From: Halothiobacillus sp. 15-55-196
GTDB taxonomy: Bacteria; Pseudomonadota; Gammaproteobacteria; Halothiobacillales; Halothiobacillaceae
NCBI GenBank assembly: GCA_002282715.1
Contig: NCKC01000019.1
Span: 1 to 35,234 of the forward strand
Length of the DNA: 35,234 nucleotides
Direction of reading: 5' to 3'
Under the pieces are notes generated by a model, which ran no database searches, had not been told where the DNA came from, and saw only the letters and a program-made list of their open reading frames with translations. Shown here piece after piece: positions 17,320 to 27,293 of this stretch. A program made the translations under genes and the position numbers. How positions within the stretch are numbered: position 1 is the stretch's first letter; the number at the start of each line of letters is the position of its first letter.

Positions 17320-19779
17320 TCAGTCCCACCGCAATCGCAGAGCATTCCCAACCACGAGTATTGAGCTTAAGGACATACCAATAGCAGCAGCCCACGGCTG
17401 AACGAATCCGGCCGCAGCCAAAGGAATGGCGATGGCGTTGTACACCACTGACCAACCCAGATTTTCTTTGATATTCGCCATCACACGACGCGAATACCGC
17501 AGGCTGAACGGGATTTGCTTGAGCTGATCATTAATCAGCACGATATCCGCGCTGTGCCGTGCAATTACGGTACCGCCCCCCATGGCCATCGAAACCTGAG
17601 CCTGCGCCAGTACGGGGGCATCATTGATTCCATCGCCCACCATGAGCACGACCGCACCTTGCGACTGCAACTGCTCGACCCGGGCCAGTTTCTCTGCGGG
17701 CAACAAACCACCTTCTGCGAGCTCAACCCCAAGGCTCTTGGCCATTTGCGCCACGCGCGCCTCATGATCCCCCGAGAGAATCATGGGCTTCAGCCCGAGC
17801 GAAACAATCTCATCCAGAGCCGCCTTGGCATCAGCGCGAATGGTATCGCTTAAATGCACGACGCCAGCCAACTGTCCGTCGATGGCAATCAGAACCTGCA
17901 GGTCGGCCGATGCGCTGAAATCGACGGGTGCAGCGATACCCAGTTCATCGAATAAGCGCTGGTTGCCAACAGTAATACCATGACCGAGCACCATCCCGGT
18001 CATTCCCCGGCCCGGGTGGTTTTTTACATCACTTACCGGCAGTAGATCTCCGTTGCGCTTTGCAGCGACGACGATCGCGCGCCCCACGGAATGCTCGGTT
18101 TGCTGTTCAAGTGAGCCCGACCAGAGCAAAAGCTCGTCGGCAGAAAATGACGACATGGTCTGAACACGCTGAACAGCCAGTTGACCGTCCGTCAATGTGC
18201 CGGTTTTATCGAACACGACATGCGTCGCGTGGGCCAGACCTTCGAGCGCATAACCACGCGTGACCAGCACACCTGAACGGGTCATCCGACCTACGGCCAC
18301 AGCAATGGCAGACGGTGTCGCAAGAGAAATAGAACAAGGGCAAGTAATGGCCAAAATGGCAACAGCGACCCAAAACGCCTTGCTTGGATCGATCCACAGC
18401 CAGATCGCAGTGATCACAACCGTGATACCCAGCAAGGCAAACACAAACTTGCGCGCAAAGCGATCGGCCAACTCGGAAATTTTAGGCTTTTGTGACTGGG
18501 CACGGTCGATCAACCGAACAATCGACGATACCAAGGTATCCTGCCCGACTTTCCGGACCGTCATCACCAACGGGCTTTCTGTATTGATTGTTCCGGCCAC
18601 TAATTCGGCACCGGGATATTTGCTTTCCGGGACACTTTCGCCCGTCAGCATCGCGGCATTCACGCTGCTTTCGCCCTCATGCACAACGCCATCGGCCGGC
18701 ACGGCATCCCCTGGCCGAATCAGCACACGATCGCCTTCGACCAAGTCAAAAGCCGGGATAGCCAGCACCGATCCATCAGGCTCGATCCGATGAGCCACGG
18801 CGGGCACCAGCCGCGTGAGTGATTCACTCATTTCGCCCGCTTTATGACGTGCGGACAGCTCCAGCAGTCGACCACCGAGCAGGAGCGCAATGAACATCGT
18901 GACCGAATCGAAATAGATATGACCTGAGTTTGTGATAACCGCCCAGGCACTCCCTGCGTAAGCAAGAATAATGCTCAAGGACACAGGCAAATCCATGCCC
19001 ACCTGCTTTTGCTTTAAATCCCGCCATGCCGGTTTGAAGAAGGCCTGCCCCGAATACAGCACGATGGGCGTCGACAGGATCAGGCTCACCCACCAGAAGA
19101 AGTATCGCAGTTGGTCGTTGATGCCCAGATAATCCCCGAAATACAGGGCCATCGAGATCATCATGACCTGCAAATAAACCAGGCCGGCCACGGCCAATCG
19201 CTGCATCAACAAATGACGTTCGCGCTTGAACACACGATCCTGGCGGTTTGGATCATAGGGGTGGGCACGGTAACCGATCGCCGCAATCGCATGCAGAATT
19301 TCGCTCAGTTTGATCTGCCGGTTATCCCATGAAACCTGCGCGCGATGCGTCGAGAAGTTGACCGAGAAAGAAATGACGCCGGGCAGTTGACGCACGTGTC
19401 GCTCAGTGAGCCACACGCAGGCAGAACAGACGATACCCTCGAGAATGAGCGACGCTTCACGCGTGTCTCCCTCACGATTCGCCACAAATGATTTCTGCAT
19501 TTCGGGGCGATCGTAGACCGAAAGTTCTTCCAGTATCCGGGACATATTGTCGGCCGGACGCACACCCGGCTCGGTTCGATGCCGGTAATAATCCTCCATT
19601 CCGTTTTCGACGATGGCATCAGCCACTGCCTGGCATCCCGGGCAGCACATCGGCCGATCTTCACCAAGCACATGGGAACGGAAAGTGGAACCGGGCGGCA
19701 CGGGTAACCCGCAATGAAAACAGGCTTCTTCTCCAGTAGCCGCGGTATGTTTTTCTTCAGAGACGGCTAAGGTAGACAT
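17320..19779 (-). CDS. ccoI: Copper-translocating P-type ATPase CcoI/FixI
   Basis: The 819-residue P1B-type ATPase is of the CcoI/FixI class, needed to deliver copper for the binuclear centre of cbb3 oxidase. An N-terminal cysteine-rich metal-binding module (Cys20, Cys23, Cys45, Cys46, Cys49) precedes an HMA domain with CSAC at 118-121. Membrane helices include the ion-binding ITCPCSISLATP. The cytoplasmic part has DKTGTLTDG with the phosphorylated Asp and MVGDGINDAPVLA. ATG 19779 has GGAG 9 nt upstream, and it follows ccoH by 41 bp. The usual next gene, ccoS, is not present: only 31 bp separate this stop from the convergent cNMP-binding gene. Confidence 0.94.
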   Translation of the reverse strand: MSTLAVSEEKHTAATGEEACFHCGLPVPPGSTFRSHVLGEDRPMCCPGCQAVADAIVENGMEDYYRHRTEPGVRPADNMSRILEELSVYDRPEMQKSFVANREGDTREASLILEGIVCSACVWLTERHVRQLPGVISFSVNFSTHRAQVSWDNRQIKLSEILHAIAAIGYRAHPYDPNRQDRVFKRERHLLMQRLAVAGLVYLQVMMISMALYFGDYLGINDQLRYFFWWVSLILSTPIVLYSGQAFFKPAWRDLKQKQVGMDLPVSLSIILAYAGSAWAVITNSGHIYFDSVTMFIALLLGGRLLELSARHKAGEMSESLTRLVPAVAHRIEPDGSVLAIPAFDLVEGDRVLIRPGDAVPADGVVHEGESSVNAAMLTGESVPESKYPGAELVAGTINTESPLVMTVRKVGQDTLVSSIVRLIDRAQSQKPKISELADRFARKFVFALLGITVVITAIWLWIDPSKAFWVAVAILAITCPCSISLATPSAIAVAVGRMTRSGVLVTRGYALEGLAHATHVVFDKTGTLTDGQLAVQRVQTMSSFSADELLLWSGSLEQQTEHSVGRAIVVAAKRNGDLLPVSDVKNHPGRGMTGMVLGHGITVGNQRLFDELGIAAPVDFSASADLQVLIAIDGQLAGVVHLSDTIRADAKAALDEIVSLGLKPMILSGDHEARVAQMAKSLGVELAEGGLLPAEKLARVEQLQSQGAVVLMVGDGINDAPVLAQAQVSMAMGGGTVIARHSADIVLINDQLKQIPFSLRYSRRVMANIKENLGWSVVYNAIAIPLAAAGFVQPWAAAIGMSLSSILVVGNALRLRWD

Positions 19780-19820
19780 GCGTCAGCACTCCGAAAGTCA
19801 CAAATAACTGCCGGGCAAGA

Positions 19821-20624
19821 TTAATTGCTTAAATTGATATTGGTTTCTCCATCCAATTCAAAATTGGCATCACCTTTCTTGATATGAATAACAACTTCCC
19901 AAAGCCCTGGATTGGTCATCTTTAAGGGTTCCTGATAAACGCCGGGTTTGGACTCAGGCAGAACGGTCAGGAAATCCTTCCGCTTGTCCGCGGGGCGCAT
20001 GAAATGCACTTGAACGGTAGCACCGGTGATGGGGGCCCCGTCCTTGTCTGCGACAGAGACACGGAACAAGGTCGGTTTGTCGACCACCGGCGATTCAACC
20101 CAACCTTTATGGACTTTCCAACCGCGCTGAATCTGCTCATCCAGCGCGTCGTTGTATTGGTTGAACTCTTCGAGTTTTTTCTGATAATCCCGAGAGACAG
20201 TCCCAGGGAAGAATGAAGTCACTTGCGTGCCTTCATCCGGCTTGGGCAACAACTCCTTCGCTGCATTCTGGGAGAGGCCGCTGCTGGCCAGAGTGACGAA
20301 AATGGAGTCAAGCAGTACCACGACAGAAAGAAAAATGATGACGTAGGTGGGCCCCCAGTGGAAGGTCATCTTGCCGTCCTTTGCCTTGCGCGGAGGAAAA
20401 ATCAAACCGAGGATAAAAGCGGTCGCCACATAGAGCACGATGACCATCGTGACGATATCCGAGCCCGGCCAATGCGTGATTGCGTAAGGTGCATAGGCCG
20501 CGATGGAAAGAATCCCGAGAATCATGGCGATCGGTCGGCCAGCTTGCGGCCAGCGCCACTTCAGCAGAAAAAAAAGCACCATGATGCTTAAAACGCCGAC
20601 ACTCCCGGGGAAAACCAAATTCAT
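19821..20624 (-). CDS. ccoH: FixH/CcoH-family cbb3 assembly protein with extra N-terminal membrane region
   Basis: The 267-residue protein ends in a FixH-type extracytoplasmic domain (about 150-267): the HKGWVESPVVDKPTLFRV region, then TGATVQVHFMRPAD and PGVYQEPLKMTNPGLWEV. In the family this small protein stabilises CcoP and helps oxidase assembly. Usual FixH proteins have about 160-170 residues and one membrane helix. Here that helix (YVIIFLSVVVLLDSIFV) is preceded by three further hydrophobic segments in residues 1-90. ATG 20624 has GGAG 6 nt upstream; a TTG at 20636 is rejected. Context between ccoG and ccoI supports the assignment. Confidence 0.82.
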   Translation of the reverse strand: MNLVFPGSVGVLSIMVLFFLLKWRWPQAGRPIAMILGILSIAAYAPYAITHWPGSDIVTMVIVLYVATAFILGLIFPPRKAKDGKMTFHWGPTYVIIFLSVVVLLDSIFVTLASSGLSQNAAKELLPKPDEGTQVTSFFPGTVSRDYQKKLEEFNQYNDALDEQIQRGWKVHKGWVESPVVDKPTLFRVSVADKDGAPITGATVQVHFMRPADKRKDFLTVLPESKPGVYQEPLKMTNPGLWEVVIHIKKGDANFELDGETNINLSN

Positions 20625-20834
20625 TGAAATCTCCAAAAACGCTTTGAATCAATTAAACACGTCAGCAAAAAGCAGTCCAACGCGGTCTTAGCGCATCGAG
20701 GCCAAAACATTAAGCACCTGCGACGCTTAATACAAGTAAAAATAAGTTTGCCACTTTCAAATCATGATGAGCGAGGATCAGCAAACGAAGCAAACCACTA
20801 TCATCGCATTCGATGCGCTTGATTCAAACAATCT

Positions 20835-20858
20835 GAGTTGGGTTGTCTGAACCAACTC
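20835..20858 (-). terminator. Hairpin just after ccoG, possible attenuator
   Basis: GAGTTGG and CCAACTC pair perfectly, with two further pairs past a bulged G, starting about 15 bp beyond the ccoG stop on the minus strand. The following minus-strand sequence, AGATTGTTTG, is only weakly U-rich. Partial termination before ccoH, or RNA stabilisation, is possible. Confidence 0.35.
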
Positions 20859-20872
20859 GATATAAAAATCAA

Positions 20873-22294
20873 TTATCTGAAATTAAAGCTGGCCTGTTGT
20901 TGGATAACCGGCAATTTTCCGGACTTATCCTTGAGCTCAAAATGAATAATCTGGCGAGAAACACCTGCCTCTCGCGGCGCTCGCACGTGTAGCAGATAAT
21001 TCCTTGTTCCATCCGCAGGGATGCTCAACGTAGTGAAGTTGCCACCAATGGAAACATCTGCATTTTTCAGACCTTTCAACTCAAGGTCGAGTTCCAGTGG
21101 CACCTGTTGTTTGTTGTTAATCTTCAGCTGATAACTATTTTGAACTGTGCCATCAGACATCACCACAAAAAGAGGTTGGCGGATTTGCTCCACGGCGAAA
21201 TCAACCGGCTTCATGTTGAAAATACCATACAACAACAACCCAGTAGCCAACAGCGTCGCAATGCCGTAACCGATGGTTCTGAACTTGAACAGGCTGGGTT
21301 TTGTGCCCGTCTCCAGTTCTTTTTCAGAGGCATAGCGTATTAAACCCTCGGGCCACCCCCGCTTATGCATGATCTCATTACAGGCATCGATACAGAGCCC
21401 ACACGAAATACAGGCCAGCTGAAGACCATCACGAATATCGATACCGGTTGGACAAACCTGGACACACAGTTTGCAATCGATACAGTCGCCCGTTCCCGCT
21501 GCATGACGCTCTTCCAGTGTCATCAAGCCCTTCTGCAAAGGTTTACGACCAGTAGAACCCTCGCCTCGATTCACGTCATAACTGACCAGTAATGACTCCT
21601 TATCGAACATCACGGCCTGAAAACGGGCGTACGGACACATGTAGATGCACACCTGCTCACGGGCGAATCCAGCCGCCACAAGTGTTGTTGCCGTAAGAAT
21701 GCCAGTTGTGATGTAGGCGGCGGAATTGGCCGTACCCGTGAAGAAGGCGACAAAGAGTTGGGGGGCATCCGCCCAGTAGGCGGTAAAGGTAAACCCCGTC
21801 CAGAAGGCCACTAGGGTCCAGAGGAAGATCGTTAATCCTTTCTTCCAGATCTTCTCAGCATCCCAGCCCTGCTTCTCGAGCTTCATCCGCTTGTTGCGAT
21901 CTCCCTGAACCCAGTATTCGATTTTCATGAATACATCGGTCCAAAGCGTCTGGAAACAGAAATAGCCACAAAATGCGCGACCAACCAACCCCGTAACAAA
22001 AAAGAGCAACCATGCCGCAAGAATCAGGAAACCCGCCAGCAAAAACATGTCCTGCGGATGAATGACCAGATCGAAAAGATAATAGCGGCGACTGGGGATA
22101 TCGAACATCACCGCTTGCCCAGGCCCTACGGCGCGCTCCCAACGCACCCAAGGCAGCAGGAAAAAAACGGCATAGGCCAACACGAGCATCGACGTCTTGA
22201 ACGTTCGGAAGCGCCCTTTGATCGACTTCGGGTGGATTGGCTCACGAGCTTGATACAGCTCCGATTCTTTTTCGGTCAGATCGACAGATGACAT
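20873..22294 (-). CDS. ccoG: Cytochrome c oxidase accessory protein CcoG (FixG/RdxA)
   Basis: The 473-residue membrane protein matches CcoG, implicated in copper reduction for cbb3 biogenesis. Hydrophobic helices occupy the first half. Cysteine motifs include FCGYFCFQTLW and CIYMCPYAR in the membrane part. Two ferredoxin-like clusters follow (CIDCKLCVQVCP and CISCGLCIDACN, about residues 260-305). The C-terminus is an Ig-like extracytoplasmic domain (about 360-473). ATG 22294 has GGAG 10 nt upstream; a GTG at 22303 would lie against that site. It is separated from ccoP by a terminator, so it starts its own transcription unit, and from ccoH by about 250 bp with no visible ORF. Confidence 0.95.
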   Translation of the reverse strand: MSSVDLTEKESELYQAREPIHPKSIKGRFRTFKTSMLVLAYAVFFLLPWVRWERAVGPGQAVMFDIPSRRYYLFDLVIHPQDMFLLAGFLILAAWLLFFVTGLVGRAFCGYFCFQTLWTDVFMKIEYWVQGDRNKRMKLEKQGWDAEKIWKKGLTIFLWTLVAFWTGFTFTAYWADAPQLFVAFFTGTANSAAYITTGILTATTLVAAGFAREQVCIYMCPYARFQAVMFDKESLLVSYDVNRGEGSTGRKPLQKGLMTLEERHAAGTGDCIDCKLCVQVCPTGIDIRDGLQLACISCGLCIDACNEIMHKRGWPEGLIRYASEKELETGTKPSLFKFRTIGYGIATLLATGLLLYGIFNMKPVDFAVEQIRQPLFVVMSDGTVQNSYQLKINNKQQVPLELDLELKGLKNADVSIGGNFTTLSIPADGTRNYLLHVRAPREAGVSRQIIHFELKDKSGKLPVIQQQASFNFR

Positions 22295-22330
22295 GTGACT
22301 CACACTCCGACGCTATTGACAGCAGGGTAT

Positions 22331-22478
22331 CTCGAAAAACTCCATCCATGGGATTTTTCGAGGACGTTCGTCGCGGGAAATCCGCGACGAACTTACGCTA
22401 TTTCAATCGCTTATGCGATTGCGCGGCACCACATCCATGTGGTGCATGGGCACCTCGAAAGGATTTTCGAGGTGCCCA
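22331..22478 (-). repeat. Five-hairpin structured element, copy 1
   Basis: Five inverted repeats lie almost end to end. In minus-strand order they are: hp1 22478-22447 (14-bp stem, ATCC loop); hp2 22445-22426 (8-9 bp, loop CATGGATG); hp3 22421-22404 (CAATCGC, ATAA, GCGATTG); hp4 22392-22366 (GTTCGTCGCGG, 5-nt loop, CCGCGACGAAC); hp5 22362-22331 (CTCGAAAAA/TTTTTCGAG around CCATGGATGG). Stems of hp1-hp4 are perfect. Linkers are 1, 4, 11 and 3 nt. The same plan recurs at 33204-33348. It lies 36 bp upstream of the ccoG start codon. Confidence 0.85.
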
Positions 22479-22498
22479 GCAGAGAAATACATCAATGG

Positions 22499-22504
22499 AT
22501 TATA
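22499..22504 (-). promoter_or_regulatory. Candidate -10 box for ccoG
   Basis: A perfect TATAAT occurs on the minus strand. Candidate -35 sequences at 16-18 bp (TTACTT or nearby) are poor, so an activator may be needed or the call may be wrong. A start about 7 nt downstream would put the whole five-hairpin element in the 5' untranslated leader of ccoG. No FNR-type TTGAT-N4-ATCAA site was found. Confidence 0.4.
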
Positions 22505-22729
22505 AAATACTTTTCAAGATAAGTAAGATTTATTGCCAATGGCTTTTCATCAATGAGTCGAAAGCAATGACCAAGCAATTTACGCTGCTAAAACAATTGA
22601 AATCCAATCCGTACCAATTACACCGTACCGAACCTTTAAAATGAACGGTTGTGATACATACTTATTCCATTAGGAGAGGGTCAAATTATAGTAACCCCGC
22701 AAATCCAGTGTTGAAAAAAACTTGAGAAT

Positions 22730-22758
22730 AAAAAACGCCGACGGGGTCGGCGTTTTTT
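22730..22758 (-). terminator. Terminator after ccoP
   Basis: CGCCGAC, a GGG loop and GTCGGCG form a perfect stem with A/T tracts on both sides (AAAAA before, TTTTTT after). It lies 20 bp beyond the ccoP stop and closes the ccoNOQP transcript; the flanks make it effective in either direction. Confidence 0.9.
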
Positions 22759-22777
22759 CGCGCGTTAAATCAATTGA

Positions 22778-23755
22778 TCAGGTGCCACCAAGCTGGCGCA
22801 CATAAACTGCAAGTAAACGAATCTGTTCTGGTGAAAGACGATCCCCAAACTTAGGCATCTGATGCTGCAGACCATGCTCAATGACACCCTCAACCAACTT
22901 CAGCTTGTCATCATAGTTCTTGGCACCGGGTACATCGACAAATGCCCAAGCCTGATCAGTCAGGTTGGGTGCACCAATGGCTTGATTGCCCTGCCCATTG
23001 GCACCATGACAGCCGGCGCAGGTAGCAAACGAAGCCTTACCGCGATTGGCGGCCTCTTCGTTTACACCAGGCTGATGGGAAAGGCTCAAGACATACTGGG
23101 CCAGATCGGTGAGTTTCTCGCCCTTATAGAGCGCACCAAACGCCGGCATATTACCCTGAATACCATTAGTAATTTCAGAGACGATTTTTTCGTAACTATC
23201 ACCGTGGATCCACGCGTTATCTGCTAGATTCGGATAGGAACCTTCCGGATTCTTGGAAAGATGGCCCTGCCCACCCGTTCCGTGACATGCCGCGCAATAA
23301 TCACCAAACAAACCATGACCCATGGCGCGCGCGAAGTTCAAGGTATCAGGGTTGGCAGCAATTTGCTCGAAGCTCATATCCTTGACTTTAGCCAACCATT
23401 CTTGCTGTGCCAACGCAGAGGGACTTGTTTGCATTTCCTGATAGAACAGCGCACGGGAATTCCAGTGTTCTGTTTTGGTTTCCATCTTGGGCTGACCGTC
23501 AGCTCCTTTCACAGGCTTGCCATCGGGACCGATAACCGGGCTCTGGAATGAGACGGTCGAAATACCTTTGGTATAGGTACCGGCATAGGGCCAGGCGGGA
23601 TATAAAATCCAATAGACGATGGCGAAGATGATGGTGCCGTAGAAACCCCACAACCACCAGCGAGGCAATGGATTGTTGTACTCACGCAGGTCGCCGTCCC
23701 ACACGTGACCGGTGGTCTCGACCTGACCTTTCTTATTTTCTGGACTCTGACTCAT
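22778..23755 (-). CDS. ccoP: cbb3 oxidase subunit III, dihaem cytochrome c CcoP
   Basis: The 325-residue membrane-anchored cytochrome carries electrons into CcoO and CcoN. An N-terminal CcoP motif region (HVWDGDLREYNNPLPRWWLW) precedes a membrane helix (about residues 32-52). Two cytochrome c domains follow, with haem sites CAACH (about 153-157) and CAGCH (about 245-249) and methionine-bearing MPAFG and MPKFG segments. Length is normal. ATG 23755 lies inside the end of ccoQ (23-bp overlap), so translation is likely coupled. It is the last gene of ccoNOQP. Confidence 0.96.
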   Translation of the reverse strand: MSQSPENKKGQVETTGHVWDGDLREYNNPLPRWWLWGFYGTIIFAIVYWILYPAWPYAGTYTKGISTVSFQSPVIGPDGKPVKGADGQPKMETKTEHWNSRALFYQEMQTSPSALAQQEWLAKVKDMSFEQIAANPDTLNFARAMGHGLFGDYCAACHGTGGQGHLSKNPEGSYPNLADNAWIHGDSYEKIVSEITNGIQGNMPAFGALYKGEKLTDLAQYVLSLSHQPGVNEEAANRGKASFATCAGCHGANGQGNQAIGAPNLTDQAWAFVDVPGAKNYDDKLKLVEGVIEHGLQHQMPKFGDRLSPEQIRLLAVYVRQLGGT

Positions 23756-23966
23756 TTTTACTCACCTGCTCTTTTTTGGCGTCAGTAGAAACATGATCGT
23801 GATCATCGAGGAACGGAATATCTTTATAGGACTCCAGCCGCTTACCGCGCTTCTTGCCCGTATAGGTATAGATGAGCACGATAATGAACACCCCTAACAG
23901 CAAGAACAACTCGATGGTTTTTGCAATTTCAGGACGGCCTATCCAATTAAAAAATTCACTGATCAA
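23733..23966 (-). CDS. ccoQ: cbb3 oxidase subunit CcoQ
   Basis: The 77-residue protein has one membrane helix (IELFLLLGVFIIVLIYTY) followed by a short basic then acidic tail (KKRGKRLES ... FLDDHDH), the CcoQ pattern. Its role in the family is to stabilise interaction of CcoP with the core. The start is TTG at 23966 with GAGG about 10 nt upstream; no ATG is available in frame near the N-terminus. It overlaps ccoP by 23 bp and follows ccoO by 42 bp. Confidence 0.85.
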   Translation of the reverse strand: MISEFFNWIGRPEIAKTIELFLLLGVFIIVLIYTYTGKKRGKRLESYKDIPFLDDHDHVSTDAKKEQVSKNESESRK

Positions 23967-24008
23967 AATATCGATTCCTCGGATGTCACACGCTGACTAA
24001 CTGGCGGA

Positions 24009-24740
24009 CTACCTGAATGTTGAGAAGTAACCTTGGTTGTATTTCGAAAAATCAACCATCGTGCCCAATACTTGGAGGTACGCCACAAGAGCATCCATCT
24101 CGGTAATTTCCTTCGGATTTCCATCCCAGTTTTCAGCGGCAGCTTCAGCCTTGACCGACTTGATACCATTGGCAATCACGAACTGGTCGGCCAGATCTTT
24201 ACCAAACTTCTTCACGTTGGCTTCATATTCAGCCTTGGTCAGTGAGTACGGCACACCGACATCACGCAATGCCTTCATGCGCGCCTCGATATCCTGATAT
24301 TTCAGCGGCTGCATCAACCACGGATAGGAAGGCATGATTGATTCAGGCACCAGTGACTGTGGGTGAATCAAATGTTGAGTCATCCACTCGTTGGAGTACT
24401 TCCCACCAACGCGCGCCAAATCCGGCCCTGTACGCTTGGAACCCCACTGGAAAGGATGATCGTACTTTGATTCTGCCGCCAGAGAATAGTGACCATAACG
24501 CAGTTGCTCATCCCGAAACGGTCGAATCTGCTGAGAATGGCATAGATAGCAGCCTTCCCGTACATACACATCACGACCCAACTGCTCGAGCGGTGTGTAA
24601 GGATGAACCCCCTCAACCTCCTCAACCGTACCCTTGATGTGGAACAAGGGGACAATCTCGACCAAGCCACCGATACTGATGACCACAAGTGTCAGGATGA
24701 TCAGCAGGGCCGAGTTGATTTCAATACTTTCGTGTTTCAT
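24009..24740 (-). CDS. ccoO: cbb3 oxidase subunit II, monohaem cytochrome c CcoO
   Basis: The 243-residue protein is the membrane-anchored monohaem subunit. It has an N-terminal helix (SALLIILTLVVISIGGLVEI), the TPLEQLGRDVYVREGCYLCHSQQIRP-type region with haem site CYLCH, the downstream GPDLARVGGKYS, and the PSYPWL segment. ATG 24740 has AGGAG 7 nt upstream and follows ccoN by 14 bp. Confidence 0.96.
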   Translation of the reverse strand: MKHESIEINSALLIILTLVVISIGGLVEIVPLFHIKGTVEEVEGVHPYTPLEQLGRDVYVREGCYLCHSQQIRPFRDEQLRYGHYSLAAESKYDHPFQWGSKRTGPDLARVGGKYSNEWMTQHLIHPQSLVPESIMPSYPWLMQPLKYQDIEARMKALRDVGVPYSLTKAEYEANVKKFGKDLADQFVIANGIKSVKAEAAAENWDGNPKEITEMDALVAYLQVLGTMVDFSKYNQGYFSTFR

Positions 24741-24754
24741 TCATTATCTCCTGA

Positions 24755-26215
<1,461 letters not shown>

Positions 26216-26492
26216 CTTGACCCCTCCGCATAATTATTAAATCGACCTTGGCCCAGAGACCATCGCCACCTTTTTTAGGCTCGCTATATTAAAGCATTCT
26301 AAAACGCACAAAAACCTACGGATTCGCTAATGTACTTGACATAACTCGACGCATAAAAATCCTAACCCAATGATAAATAACAACGCATGATTCTTGACAA
26401 CTGCTCTCATCAATAAAAACGTCAGCGCAATAAATAAATTATATTGAGCAAAAGGTACTTTGTTGTGTCATATGTCACCTCAAAACCGAGCC

Positions 26493-27293
26493 CTACACCG
26501 GGGAAATCCCAGTCCCCCAAGCTAAACCATAGACCACCTCATAAGTAAGTGGTACTCCCTGCTTGGAACGCTGAGCTTCCAAGCCAGCCAAAAAACCGCG
26601 CCACTTTTCTCGCCCGGTAAGACCAACTGAACGCTCAAGGTGCGTATTCCCTACGCCGACGCCACGCAATTCCTTGATCAACTCCACAGGTGTGGGGTAA
26701 TACAGCGTCAATCGCTCTTGATCGATTACCGGATCCGCAAGGCAACTAGCCAGCAAGGCATCACCCACATCGTGCATGTCCAGGAACCCATGCGTGTGAA
26801 CCGCCTCATCAAGTTTCGACCAAGCGACCCGGCACTCCAACAGGGTATCCGGCCCAAGAGTAGTGAAGACAAAAACCCCGCCCGATACCAAAACCCGAGC
26901 GACCTCCTGCATGACACGACGAAGATCATAGCTCCATTGCAAGGAGAAATTGGAAATAACGACGTCAAAGCTACCCGCTTTAAACGGCAACTGATGCATG
27001 TCTGCGCACACCACACGCCGACGCTTGAAGATACGCCCTGTCTTGGGGATGACCGCCAGCATCTGTTCGGCCAGATCAAGAGCCACCACCTGGGCCGACG
27101 GATAACGTTTCCGCATTGCCCGGGTCATCTGACCGGTTCCCGCGCCAAGATCAAGAATGCGCCGAGGCTCGATCTTCAACCATTCGAAACGCTCATCGAG
27201 CCTTCTTCCCACTTCTTGCTGCACTGCCGCAAACTGGTCATATGTCTGGTGCGCGCGATTGAACCGGGCGCGAACCTGTGCGTAATCAAACAT
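26493..27293 (-). CDS. bioC: Malonyl-ACP O-methyltransferase BioC
   Basis: The 266-residue SAM-dependent methyltransferase masks malonyl-ACP as its methyl ester to start pimeloyl chain synthesis for biotin. Motifs are the SAM-binding DLGAGTGQMTRAM (about residue 48 on), acidic VVALDLAEQML, CADMHQLPF, and VISNFSLQWSYD, which is characteristic of BioC. ATG 27293 is chosen; a TTG at 27299 is in frame two codons earlier. It overlaps the 3' end of bioH by 8 bp, so the pair is an operon. BioH removes the ester that BioC adds. Confidence 0.93.
   Translation of the reverse strand: MFDYAQVRARFNRAHQTYDQFAAVQQEVGRRLDERFEWLKIEPRRILDLGAGTGQMTRAMRKRYPSAQVVALDLAEQMLAVIPKTGRIFKRRRVVCADMHQLPFKAGSFDVVISNFSLQWSYDLRRVMQEVARVLVSGGVFVFTTLGPDTLLECRVAWSKLDEAVHTHGFLDMHDVGDALLASCLADPVIDQERLTLYYPTPVELIKELRGVGVGNTHLERSVGLTGREKWRGFLAGLEAQRSKQGVPLTYEVVYGLAWGTGISPV

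Noticed and set aside
22331..22478. CRISPR array or integron attC interpretation of the hairpin block
   Set aside because: There is no repeated unit with regular spacers, and no attC R-box pair was recognised. The block is five different palindromes.
22237..22644. A 135-codon plus-strand frame across the ccoG start and the hairpin array
   Set aside because: Its translation follows the palindromes and has no coding character; the region is better explained by the structured element.
26216..26492. FNR/ANR box upstream of ccoN
   Set aside because: Half-site-like words (TTGAC, ATCAA) occur but never with the TTGAT-N4-ATCAA spacing.
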